Positions 1 through 8,235 of a stretch of 64,000 nucleotides of DNA are shown here, in pieces. The stretch covers positions 62,001 through 126,000 of the forward strand of contig NZ_FMDF01000157.1 of assembly GCF_900091955.1 (NCBI RefSeq), read 5' to 3'. Under the pieces are notes generated by a model. That model searched no databases, had not been told where the DNA came from, and saw only the letters and a list, made by a program, of their open reading frames with translations. A program made the position numbers and the translations under genes. Positions within the stretch are counted from its first letter, which is position 1; each line of letters starts with the position of its first letter. This DNA is from Streptomyces sp. Ncost-T10-10d (GTDB taxonomy: Bacteria; Actinomycetota; Actinomycetes; Streptomycetales; Streptomycetaceae).

Positions 1-11
1 TCAAGCTGATC

Positions 12-1241
12 GTGCTACCGCTGATCGTCAGGCCGGCGCTGCATCCTGAACTTGCGGTGGACTTCCTCGGACCGGCGCACGCCGCGCGCCTGGACGCGCT
101 GATCCAGGAGTCGGGTACGCGTCTTGAGGCGACGGCACAGTGGTTCACGCTGCTCAAGAGGACCCGCCGGTCTCTGGGCATCGTGGCGGGCAACCCCCAG
201 GACCTGTACTTCCAGCGGTGCTTCGAGCTGGCCACCGAGCACGGAAAGCCCTCGGCCGGTGCGGACGCCGTGGCCAGGGCAGTGGTGGAGGACGTGGTCG
301 GCGCGGCCGGCGGACGCACGGTGGAAGTGCTGAAGAACCATCTGGCGGACGCTGCCCGGCGCGCCCGGCTCGACGGGGAACTGGCCACCGCGTGGGGGAG
401 TCATCAGCCGGCCCCATCCGCCGACGCGGTCGCGGCAGTCGCACGCGCGGCCGAGGTACTGGAAGCCTGCGGCGCGCCGGGGCGGTCGCGGAACTCGCCG
501 GAGTACACGTCCATGGTCGAGGCGGGACACGGAGGATTGTTCGGCCGGGCCCTGTGGGCGGACACGAGCGGTGTCTGGGGCCGCGACGACCTCCCTGTGC
601 ATCTGGGGCTGACCGTGTGGCCGGTGCCGCCGTGTCCGGAGGCGGGGCTGGGTGCCTCGACGGCCACGCTTCCCGCGCCACTGGACCGCACGCTCTTCGA
701 GCGGCTCTTCGTCGTTCTGCAGTCGTCGGCCCGGCGCGAGGAACTGCCGACGGTGCCCGAGCTCGTGAAGCGGGAGATCGGACGCAGTTGCGCTCCGCTC
801 GGTCTGTACGACGAGAGCCTGCGCGTCGCCGTGGTCCTCGGCGGCCGGCTCGCGGTCGGTCTCGACCCGCTGGGCAGCGGGGATTCCGCGCTGGGGCGGA
901 CAGCGGCGCACCGGACCGTCAACAGCCGCTGGCGACGGGAGGCTTCGGTTCTTCGTGCACGCCGGATGACCGTTTCTCCCCGCCCCGACCCGGGCGGCGG
1001 CGTCCTGGACGCGCTCGCCCAGGACCTCCGTACGCCCTGGACCGCCTACATGCGGCGGCTGTGGGTGCGGCTGCACGGGCGGGATGTCCGCGACGCACCG
1101 CTGGGCGACATCGCGTCGGCCTGGGCGGTGCTCGACGGGGTCGCCCGTTCGGTGATGATGGACCACCGAGCCAGGGTCCGGTCGGCGCTGCGCACGCTGT
1201 CGGCGACTGCCGCGGAAGCGACCGAGCGGAGCAGCGCGTGA
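12..1241 (+). CDS. Unrecognised protein, first gene of the CHAT-protease operon (5' end may lie outside)
   Basis: I do not recognise the family. The product is soluble, largely helical and about 409 residues from the GTG at 12. The frame stays open to the window edge (codons for Lys-Leu-Ile precede the GTG), so the true start may be upstream. No signal peptide or membrane segment is visible. The C-terminal third, after a Pro/Gly-rich linker near residue 325, is a helical segment rich in Arg and Trp. Its TGA shares one base with the ATG of the next gene, so the two are translationally coupled. Their partner downstream is a TPR-CHAT protease, which points to an accessory or target subunit of a CHAT system. 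A link to the CATRA (caspase/TPR-associated) conflict families is possible by context but unproven. Confidence 0.75.
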   Translation: MLPLIVRPALHPELAVDFLGPAHAARLDALIQESGTRLEATAQWFTLLKRTRRSLGIVAGNPQDLYFQRCFELATEHGKPSAGADAVARAVVEDVVGAAGGRTVEVLKNHLADAARRARLDGELATAWGSHQPAPSADAVAAVARAAEVLEACGAPGRSRNSPEYTSMVEAGHGGLFGRALWADTSGVWGRDDLPVHLGLTVWPVPPCPEAGLGASTATLPAPLDRTLFERLFVVLQSSARREELPTVPELVKREIGRSCAPLGLYDESLRVAVVLGGRLAVGLDPLGSGDSALGRTAAHRTVNSRWRREASVLRARRMTVSPRPDPGGGVLDALAQDLRTPWTAYMRRLWVRLHGRDVRDAPLGDIASAWAVLDGVARSVMMDHRARVRSALRTLSATAAEATERSSA

Positions 1242-2527
1242 TGGCGCAGGCAGGCATCGACGTCCATGTCGCGCGGGGCGAGGACGGCACGATCCGGGTC
1301 GCCTCCGGCCCTGTCGTCGGCCGGGCCGACGACGGCAGCGGCGTGGCTGCCGCGGGTCCCGGCTTCACCGGGGCCGTTCTCGACGTCGCGGGCGCGGTTC
1401 TGGTCTGGCCCGTCCTCGGGGAACCGGGATTGCCGGTGGCGGAGGTGGATGACGTGGGGCGGGCGCAGCAGTGGCTGTGGGCGGTCTACGGTGAGCGCAC
1501 CGCCGCTGCCGTGCACGCCTGCGCGGCAGGGGAGTCGGCCGGTGTCCGGGTGACGGCGGACATGACCGCTCTCGCGGGCGGCGCCGCCCGGCTCGGCTTC
1601 GGGCACTGGGCGTCCCGGTGGTGGCCGGCGTCGTACGCGGACGGGATACCGGCGCTCGAACCGGACGTGCTCGGCCTGGAGCTGGCCGCACTCACCCACC
1701 GGTGCCATCAGTTGTTCGACGACTTCGGCGATCAGCCCGATGACTGCGCGGCCGAACTGATCGAGGAGCATCAGGCCGCCCTCGACCCGCTGATCCAGTG
1801 GTGGCGCACGGCATCACAGCCGGCGGACACGGCACGCCACCTGGAGAGCGTCCTGCGGCTGATCGACAATGCGGCGGACAGCGCCGGGCTGGACGGGCCG
1901 GTGCTGCGCCGCCTCCGCTCATCCCTGGACCAGGGCCGTCCAGCCGCTACGCCGGCCGGCCCCGGCACGCTGTTCGCACGGCACGACGGCTACGCACTCG
2001 CGGCGGGCGAACCGCTCCTCACCGGCGGCCGGGTGATCGCCCGGGGCTCAGGGACCAACGACTGGCACCGCTACCCGCCCGGCTTCGTCGACGCTTCCGA
2101 GCACGCGGTGTCCTGGACCGCTCGCGCACTCGGCGCGCGACGGCGGATCGAGGTCGAGGTCGTCGCACACGTCGCGGCACCCGCCGGCGGTGCGTCCCTC
2201 GTCGCGGAGGTCCGTGTGAACGGTGGCCTCCCGGACCGGGTGGTCCTCGCCAGAAGGGACGACATGTGGACCGGCCGGGCGGATTTGGACCTGCCCCTGC
2301 CGGCCGGGGCGATGCCGCCGCGTTTCGAGGTGGGTGTCCTGCTGCCCGGATTCGACCCGGGTCCGGGTCCCGAAGGCCGCGAAGACCGCGACGCGATCCG
2401 CGCGCTGGTCCGGCGGCGACTTGCAACCGCGGCACAGCCTCCGGCACACCACGCGTCGCCGCACGACGCGTCTTCGGGGCTGTTCCTTGCCGAGATCGCC
2501 GCGCTTGCCACCGGCGAGGACTACTGA
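1241..2527 (+). CDS. Unrecognised protein, second gene of the CHAT-protease operon
   Basis: A 428-residue soluble protein of no family I can name firmly. The ATG at 1241 is chosen because it overlaps the preceding stop by one base; the open frame extends further upstream only as a shadow of gene 1. Residues 1-230 are mixed and then helical, with several Trp. Residues about 240-400 look beta-rich, beginning with a Pro-Pro-Gly-Phe-Val-Asp type segment. The gene ends 3 bp before the CHAT gene. Such a helical plus beta-rich protein next to a TPR-CHAT protease resembles the associated proteins of actinobacterial CATRA-type conflict systems. That assignment rests on my recollection of the family and on context, not on a clear motif. 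Confidence 0.8.
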   Translation: MAQAGIDVHVARGEDGTIRVASGPVVGRADDGSGVAAAGPGFTGAVLDVAGAVLVWPVLGEPGLPVAEVDDVGRAQQWLWAVYGERTAAAVHACAAGESAGVRVTADMTALAGGAARLGFGHWASRWWPASYADGIPALEPDVLGLELAALTHRCHQLFDDFGDQPDDCAAELIEEHQAALDPLIQWWRTASQPADTARHLESVLRLIDNAADSAGLDGPVLRRLRSSLDQGRPAATPAGPGTLFARHDGYALAAGEPLLTGGRVIARGSGTNDWHRYPPGFVDASEHAVSWTARALGARRRIEVEVVAHVAAPAGGASLVAEVRVNGGLPDRVVLARRDDMWTGRADLDLPLPAGAMPPRFEVGVLLPGFDPGPGPEGREDRDAIRALVRRRLATAAQPPAHHASPHDASSGLFLAEIAALATGEDY

Positions 2528-2530
2528 CGG

Positions 2531-5449
2531 ATGCCGGACGAGGACGAGGAGAACGCAGCGGTGACGCAGTTGTACGGGGAACCGTTCGACAGCGGCTTCG
2601 CCCTGGCCGAGGAGCATCAGCTGGCTGCCGATCCAGGGGCCGCGTGCGCCGTCTACGAGGAGTTGCTCACCGTGGCCGAGTCCATCGAGGACTCGCCCGA
2701 TGTGCGGTTCCTGCGGGCGCACCTGCTGTCCGACATCGCGAGTGTCCGGCTCACCGCCACGGACCTGGTCGGGGCGGAGGAAGCCGTCGAGCGGTCCCGC
2801 GGCCTGCTCGACGGCACCGCGTCGGTGCCGATGGGGCCGCGTGGTCGTCAACTGTGGCTGGAAATCCTGCTGAAGACGCTGCTCGCCAGGGCCGACCTGC
2901 TCCGCAGGACCGGGCGCCTGGACGAGGCGCTGGGGTGTCTGGACGAGGCGGCGGTCAGGCTGCCCGAGTTCGACGATCCCGAGGCGCTGCGTACTGCCGA
3001 ACTCGGCCTGAACCGGGTGCATCTGCTGATGGATCGGGGCGAGTGGGGATCGGCCGAGGAGCAGGGCTTGATGCTGCTGTCCACCCTGCCGGAGACCCTG
3101 ATGGAGACCGTGCCGCGGCTGCTGACCGCGCTCGGCCTGATCTGCGCCTCGACCGGACGGTTCGACCCGGCCGAGGACTACTTCGCCCGCGCGGAGGACG
3201 GCTTCCGGGCGATGGAGGACACGGGTGAGCTGCAGTCACTGGTCGCCCACCGGGCGTACGCGGCGATGCACCGGGGCGACCTCGACCTCGCGGAGCGGCT
3301 GTTCGCCGAGGCATCCGCGGTCTTCGAGCGGCAGGGGCGGTTCGGTGACCTGGCGGTCTGTGAACAGGCCCGTGGCTTTCTCGCCGGCCGGCGTGGCGAC
3401 ACCATCGACGCAGACGACCTGCTGGGAGCGAGCCTGGCCCGGTTCGAACGACTCGGCGCTTCGATCGCCGCCGCCGACACCATGCTGCTGGGCGCCCAGC
3501 ACGCCTATGACCGGGGCGACATCGAGGCGATGAAGCGGCTGGCCCATGAGGCCCGCGAGGTGTATCAGGCGCGGGAGGTGTACGAGCGGTGTGCACAGGT
3601 CGACCTCATGCTCGCGAAAACCCTTGAGCACAACCTGAACCTCACGCACCACGGCGACCACGAGACGGAGTCCATCGGCACCGCACTCTCCCTCGCCCTT
3701 CCCGCCGCACTGGCCCTGGAAGCGGCGCGCTACGACTTCGTCACCGCCCACGCGCGCAGTCAGTGGCTTGAACTGGCGGACGAAGCCATGCGGTTGGTCT
3801 TTCGCCTCGCCGTACGCCGACAGGACCAGGGGCTGCTCTTCGAACTGGTGGAACACCGCTGCGCGGGCGTCTCCCTGGCCCTGGACCGTACGCCGCTGCC
3901 CGCGACGCGCCCCTCACCCCCCGAGTCGGCCGAGGCCGCCGAATCGGTCTTCCCGAGTGCGGCCATGAAGGCCTACGGGCACGTCTACGGCCCGATGACG
4001 CTCGGGGGAGTGGCGGCGGAGGCCGCTGCCTCCGCCGGCCTGCGTGTCGCGCCGCCGCCGAAGGTGCGAATGTCGCCGGAATCCGGCCGCGTCGCACTCC
4101 AGGAGTACATCGAGGCGGCCGAGTTCCGCTATCACCGGCCGATCGTGAACGAGGAAGAGGTGCCCTTCTGGATCACCGACGACCTGACGAGCCGCCCGGT
4201 GGTCCAGGTCCGGCTCGCCGACGCCGGCGACCTGTTCATGACCTGGACGTGGGCCGGCGGCGCCCGGGGGTTCGGCACCGGCCGCGGGCCCGGTGACGAA
4301 GTCGACCGGGCGGTGGGTGCGCTGGCCGCCGCGCTGCCGGGGGCGGGCGGCGGAGCGGAGGGGGTACGGCGAGCGTTCGACTCGGGAGCGATGGCCGATC
4401 AGCGGACCGAACACCGGCTCGCGCGGATGCTGGCCGAGGCGCTGTGGCCGGAGGGGCTCACGGCGCAGATACGCCAGGTGTCGGCGCGGGCGGGCCGTCC
4501 GCTGATACGGATTCAGCCGTCGTCCCGGGTTGCCCAGGTCCCCTGGGAACTGCTCGCCGTCGACGGCGATGTCCGGCTCATCGATCTGGCGGACGTCGTG
4601 ACCACCGTCCCGGTGTCGCTGCAGCGGCAGGATCCCGCCGCGCGTCCGGCGCCGGACGCGGACACCGACGCCGACACGGTCGTTCTCGTCCTCGACCCCC
4701 GGGTGCCCGGATTCCGGGCCGACTCCTCGCTCGGCTCGGTCCTGGGACCGCCCGGCTCGGACCCGGAGGTGCTGTCGTTCGTCCGGAGCCGCCTCGACAC
4801 GGGCGCCGTCGTACCGTCCGTCGCCACCCCGGCCGAGGCATTCCGCCGCAGCGACCTGGACCGGGACTGGCTGAGCGAAGTGCTCCGCAAGGGGGCACGC
4901 AGACTGATGTACGTCGGGCACGTGAGCGGCGCTCCGGTCGAGGGCGGGCAGAGCGAGGACGGCACGCTCCATCTGTGCTGCGGTCCGGGGACCGACGGCC
5001 TGGCCGAGCCGATCCGCACCCATCGGCCCTTGTCCGCCAAGGACCTGCTGCTCGGCACGCTTCCCCTGCGCGCGGACGGGGAGCCGGGTGCGCGGATCTG
5101 GCCCGCGCCGCCCCGTGTCGCCCTCATCGGCTGCGAGAGCGGCGGCGATCTGCGGTTCGCCGAGTCGTTCGGCCTGGCGACAGCGATGATCCACAACGGT
5201 GCCGAGCTGGTCACCGCCACCCGCTGGGTGCTGCCCACCAGCTTCGCCTTCCACCGGCTGGCCGGCCTGGCCGAGTCCGTACGCCCCCTGTCGGAAGCGA
5301 TCATTGCCGTCGACGCCGCCCACGAGCATCGCGACCCCGTACACCGGCTCGGCCGTTGGCAGCGCGAGCAGCTCGACCACTGGCGCGCCGGCGGCCGCAT
5401 CGAGCACTCACCCCTGCTGTGGGCGGCCATGACCTGCATCGTCGTGTGA
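2531..5449 (+). CDS. TPR-repeat CHAT-domain (caspase-like) protease
   Basis: A 972-residue protein. Residues about 15-420 are consecutive TPR-like helical hairpins (A/L-rich repeats such as DEALGCLDEA and DLAERLFAEA). The C-terminal 350 residues form a CHAT domain, a clan CD cysteine protease fold. The catalytic pair is visible as His797 in YVGHVSG and Cys868 in LIGCESGG, both in the expected hydrophobic-strand contexts, so the protease should be active. CHAT proteases act in bacterial conflict and programmed responses, including the TPR-CHAT protease of the type III-E CRISPR complex. There the TPR part holds the protease off until a partner signals, and the two upstream genes are natural candidates for sensor, adaptor or substrate here. 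The gene is the last of a compact three-gene unit. Confidence 0.9.
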   Translation: MPDEDEENAAVTQLYGEPFDSGFALAEEHQLAADPGAACAVYEELLTVAESIEDSPDVRFLRAHLLSDIASVRLTATDLVGAEEAVERSRGLLDGTASVPMGPRGRQLWLEILLKTLLARADLLRRTGRLDEALGCLDEAAVRLPEFDDPEALRTAELGLNRVHLLMDRGEWGSAEEQGLMLLSTLPETLMETVPRLLTALGLICASTGRFDPAEDYFARAEDGFRAMEDTGELQSLVAHRAYAAMHRGDLDLAERLFAEASAVFERQGRFGDLAVCEQARGFLAGRRGDTIDADDLLGASLARFERLGASIAAADTMLLGAQHAYDRGDIEAMKRLAHEAREVYQAREVYERCAQVDLMLAKTLEHNLNLTHHGDHETESIGTALSLALPAALALEAARYDFVTAHARSQWLELADEAMRLVFRLAVRRQDQGLLFELVEHRCAGVSLALDRTPLPATRPSPPESAEAAESVFPSAAMKAYGHVYGPMTLGGVAAEAAASAGLRVAPPPKVRMSPESGRVALQEYIEAAEFRYHRPIVNEEEVPFWITDDLTSRPVVQVRLADAGDLFMTWTWAGGARGFGTGRGPGDEVDRAVGALAAALPGAGGGAEGVRRAFDSGAMADQRTEHRLARMLAEALWPEGLTAQIRQVSARAGRPLIRIQPSSRVAQVPWELLAVDGDVRLIDLADVVTTVPVSLQRQDPAARPAPDADTDADTVVLVLDPRVPGFRADSSLGSVLGPPGSDPEVLSFVRSRLDTGAVVPSVATPAEAFRRSDLDRDWLSEVLRKGARRLMYVGHVSGAPVEGGQSEDGTLHLCCGPGTDGLAEPIRTHRPLSAKDLLLGTLPLRADGEPGARIWPAPPRVALIGCESGGDLRFAESFGLATAMIHNGAELVTATRWVLPTSFAFHRLAGLAESVRPLSEAIIAVDAAHEHRDPVHRLGRWQREQLDHWRAGGRIEHSPLLWAAMTCIVV

Positions 5450-5725
5450 CCAGCAAGCGGTCCGCCGGGACCTGACACTCCCCGAGGCCGTCCGTCCGCC
5501 GACTTCGGTCTGTACGAAGGAACGGTACGGCGAGCAGATTCTGCCCCGGTGACCCGAGCCGTGCCCGTGGTGACAAGGCAGCAGTTCCCCGGCATGAACA
5601 TGATGGCGAGTGTCGATCCGGCGCAGCGCGCCACGTGGGCATCGTCGATGAGGTACTGGGTGACACGCCACCATCCCTCGGGGTGGACACCGACCGAGCG
5701 CACACCCTTCGTCAAGAAGCCCGTG

Positions 5726-6733
5726 TCAGGGGCGACTGTGCACCGACCGTGCCAGTTCGGCATTGAACTGGGCGCCGGCCAGCAGGGCGAGATTGGTGAA
5801 CCAGATCCAGACCAGAAAGACGACAACGCCGGCGAGTGACCCGTAGAGCCGGCTGTAGGAACCGATGCGGGTGGCGTAAACGGCGAACCCGGCCGATGCG
5901 ACCAGCCAGAGCAACGCGGCGAGCACCCCGCCGGGCAACCCCCGCCGCAAGCCGCCGGCCGCAGCGGGACCGGTACGGAAAAGTACCGTGATCAGGCAGG
6001 CGACCAGGAACATCAGCACGGGCCACTTCGCCACCGCCCACAGCGTGTCGGTGGCATCCGCGAGGCCCAACCGGTGCCCCAGCCAGTGAGCCGGCGGCCC
6101 GGTCAGCACCAGGGCGAACGCACTGGCCATGAGGAGCAGCAGCAACCCCACAGCGCTGACGACGATGATGTGCGCCTTGCGCAACGCGGGCCGAGTGTCA
6201 CGTACGCCGTACAGGGCGTGGAGCGCGCGGCGAAAGACGGCCAGATAGCTGGACGCGGACCACACGGCGCTGACGGTTCCCGTCGCGACGAGCAGCCACA
6301 CCGCACCGTGGTCCTTGGCCGCGGACTCCAGCGGTTCGCGCAGCGCCGCACCGGACTCCGCGGGGGCGATGGCTGTGATGTCGGTGATCAGCGCGTCGGT
6401 GGCCCGGGGGTTGGCCACGCTGATGAGGGCGACCGTGACCAGCAGCGCCGGAAGCAGGGCCAGGATGGCGTAGTACGTCAGGGCGGCAGCCCAGTCCGAG
6501 AGGTCGTCGTTCCACACGGAGACGGGGGTACGGCGAAGGGCGGCGCGGTAGTGGGCAGTCCGTCCGCCGGGCGCGGCCTGCCGGGGGAGGCGTCCGGCGG
6601 CGTTCGGTGTGGTCTTGTTGGGCACGCTGGTCTTTCCGGGGAGGGGACGTGGACGGGCACGGCGCGGCCTGGCGGCACCGGGGGCAGGCAGTGGATCCCC
6701 CGGTGTACGGAGGTCCTTTGCTACCGGGATCAT
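5726..6733 (-). CDS. YihY/virulence factor BrkB family inner-membrane protein
   Basis: About 335 residues. After a basic, Pro-rich cytoplasmic N-terminus come roughly six hydrophobic segments. The family's WAAALTYYAILALLPAL and SVWSASSYLAVFRRALHALYG blocks and a late GSYSRLYGSLAGV loop are all present. Homologues were once mis-called ribonuclease BN; the molecular role is unknown and transport or envelope function is assumed. The ATG at 6733 is chosen because GGAG lies 8 nt upstream; the open frame continues to 6847 without a better site. It converges with the CHAT operon across about 275 bp with no gene. Confidence 0.85.
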   Translation of the reverse strand: MIPVAKDLRTPGDPLPAPGAARPRRARPRPLPGKTSVPNKTTPNAAGRLPRQAAPGGRTAHYRAALRRTPVSVWNDDLSDWAAALTYYAILALLPALLVTVALISVANPRATDALITDITAIAPAESGAALREPLESAAKDHGAVWLLVATGTVSAVWSASSYLAVFRRALHALYGVRDTRPALRKAHIIVVSAVGLLLLLMASAFALVLTGPPAHWLGHRLGLADATDTLWAVAKWPVLMFLVACLITVLFRTGPAAAGGLRRGLPGGVLAALLWLVASAGFAVYATRIGSYSRLYGSLAGVVVFLVWIWFTNLALLAGAQFNAELARSVHSRP

Positions 6734-6881
6734 TCGCAGTGCTCCGTCCTTCAGGGCGGAGGTGCGGCCCATGAGTCGGACAGCCCGGACACCCCGAAAA
6801 GCCGGCGATCCTTGCAGGTCGCCTTCGGCCTCACCGCGTCGGCCCACGGCTACCGCCGTGGGTGCGTGGCGGGGAGTCCGG

Positions 6882-7433
6882 TCACTGGTGACGGTCTCGC
6901 CATTCGTGGGCGAGGATCGCCCACATCTGCTTGTCGTGACGGGTGCCGTCGTAGGGCCAGTACTCGCGTCGTACGCCTTCGAGCGTCATGCCGAGCCGCC
7001 GGGCCACCGCGGAGCTGCGCTCGTTGTCGGCTCGGCAGTTCCATTCGGCGCGATGCATCCCCCGGGAGGCGAACGCCCATTTCAGCAGCGCGCGGCACGC
7101 CTCTGTGACCAGGCCGTGGCCCTCGGCGGCCGGCTCCAGCCAGCAGCCGATCTCGCAGGAACCGAAGCCGGTGTCGAACTCCACGAACATCACGCCGCCG
7201 ACCAGTGTTCCGTCGAGCCAGATACCGAAGAGGCGGCCGCCGTCCGCGGCCTGACGCTCGGCGTACCGGCGCAGCGTGGCCCGCGCCCCGTCGAGGTCGA
7301 CGGTGACGAACCCCGGCCCGACCCACGGCCGGATGTGCTCGCGAGCCCGGTCCAGATGGGCGGCGAACTCCTCGGCATGCCATATCTCCAGCGGGCGGAG
7401 GCGGGCGTTGTCCCGCAAGGAAAGGGAAAACAT
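6882..7433 (-). CDS. GNAT acetyltransferase, RimL/RimJ-like
   Basis: A 183-residue N-acetyltransferase. It shows the RimL-type order: an N-terminal LRPLEIWHAEEFAAHLDRAR segment, a central GxLVGGV strand, the acetyl-CoA loop region around EIGCWLEPAAEGHGLVTEA, and a C-terminal RLGMTLEGVRREYW block. Substrates of this subfamily are protein N-termini (ribosomal L7/L12, S5) or small amines; the sequence does not tell which. The ATG at 7433 was chosen because it gives normal family length and faces the divergent TetR gene across 48 bp, so that regulator probably controls it. Confidence 0.88.
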   Translation of the reverse strand: MFSLSLRDNARLRPLEIWHAEEFAAHLDRAREHIRPWVGPGFVTVDLDGARATLRRYAERQAADGGRLFGIWLDGTLVGGVMFVEFDTGFGSCEIGCWLEPAAEGHGLVTEACRALLKWAFASRGMHRAEWNCRADNERSSAVARRLGMTLEGVRREYWPYDGTRHDKQMWAILAHEWRDRHQ

Positions 7434-7447
7434 GATGACCCCATTCA

Positions 7448-7469
7448 CATAACAAGCGTTACGATTATG
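7448..7469. promoter_or_regulatory. Candidate operator in the GNAT/TetR divergent gap
   Basis: The AT-rich 48-bp gap between the divergent acetyltransferase and TetR genes holds an inverted repeat CATAA-N12-TTATG. Position and dyad spacing suit a TetR dimer. The interior is not symmetric, so the call is tentative. Confidence 0.4.
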
Positions 7470-7481
7470 TACCGTAGCAGC

Positions 7482-8102
7482 ATGCCACGCACCAAGGGGA
7501 ACCATGAGGCTCGCCGGCGCGATGTCTCCGAGGCGGTCTGGCGGGTGTTGGTCGCGCACGGCTTCGGCGGATTGACCATGCGAGCCGTCGCCGCCGAACT
7601 CGACGCCACCACCGGCCTGCTCACCCACTACTTCCCCGCCAAACGCGACCTGGTTGCGTACGCCCTCGACCTGCTCGAACGGCGAAGCGCCTCCCGCCCC
7701 CGGCGCGCCGCCGACAAGGGCCTGTCCGCCGTGAGGGCCGCGCTGCTGGACATCCTGCCGCTGACCGACGAGGCCACTGACAGCAACCGGATCTGGGTGT
7801 CCTCCTGGGACGCCGCGCTCGCCGACCCCGCGTTGCGCGGCGACTACGCCCGCAAGTACGCGCGGAGCCGCGACAAGCTGCGCGACCTGGTCGCCGCAGC
7901 CCAACAGCTCGGCGAACTGCCCGGTGGCGACCCGGCCCGCATCGCGGCCGGCGCCCAGTCCTTCGTGCTCGGTCTGGTGGTACAGGCGCTGTTCGACCCC
8001 GGGGCGTACCCGCCTCACCGCCAGGCCGAGCTCCTTGACGACTACCTGGCCACGTTGACCTCCACGCCCTCATCCGGTGGCGATCGCGCGGTCCCGTCCT
8101 GA
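7482..8102 (+). CDS. TetR/AcrR family transcriptional regulator
   Basis: A 206-residue regulator. Residues about 8-55 are a TetR helix-turn-helix, with LTMRAVAAELDATTGLLTHY matching the recognition helix and the following Phe-Pro turn. The C-terminal ligand domain is all helical, of the TetR_C_6 (BetI-like) type. The ATG at 7482 is preferred over the in-frame ATG at 7467, which would sit inside the dyad. It is divergent from the GNAT gene and is probably a local, autoregulating repressor of that pair. Confidence 0.88.
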   Translation: MPRTKGNHEARRRDVSEAVWRVLVAHGFGGLTMRAVAAELDATTGLLTHYFPAKRDLVAYALDLLERRSASRPRRAADKGLSAVRAALLDILPLTDEATDSNRIWVSSWDAALADPALRGDYARKYARSRDKLRDLVAAAQQLGELPGGDPARIAAGAQSFVLGLVVQALFDPGAYPPHRQAELLDDYLATLTSTPSSGGDRAVPS

Positions 8103-8177
8103 CAACCGCGCGTCCCGGAACAGTTCGACGACACCGCCGTGCCCGCCGCCCGGTGCGTCGGAGCGTCGGACGCATGA

Positions 8178-8208
8178 GGGTGGTGCCACATCGCACGTGA
8201 CACCACCC
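8178..8208. terminator. Bidirectional hairpin between convergent genes
   Basis: Perfect 8-bp arms GGGTGGTG and CACCACCC around a 15-nt loop whose ends can pair further. It sits in the 133-bp gap between the convergent TetR and LppP/LprE-like genes, the expected place for a shared terminator. No T-run, as is usual in Streptomyces. Confidence 0.5.
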
Positions 8209-8235
8209 CACACCGGTACCCGGCGGACCAACGCG

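Noticed and set aside
3442..3460. tRNA T-loop-like GGTTCGAA
   Set aside because: It lies inside the CHAT gene, and no cloverleaf surrounds it.
5450..5725. Minus-strand string GWWRVTQYLIDDAHVARCAG downstream of the CHAT gene
   Set aside because: It has some protein character but no start, no family, and lies in an open frame shared with the antisense of the CHAT gene.
6741..6761. Inverted repeat CTCCG/CGGAG at the YihY start
   Set aside because: Considered as a terminator or IS200/IS605 end, but the 2-nt loop and mismatch make it weak, and no transposase is near.
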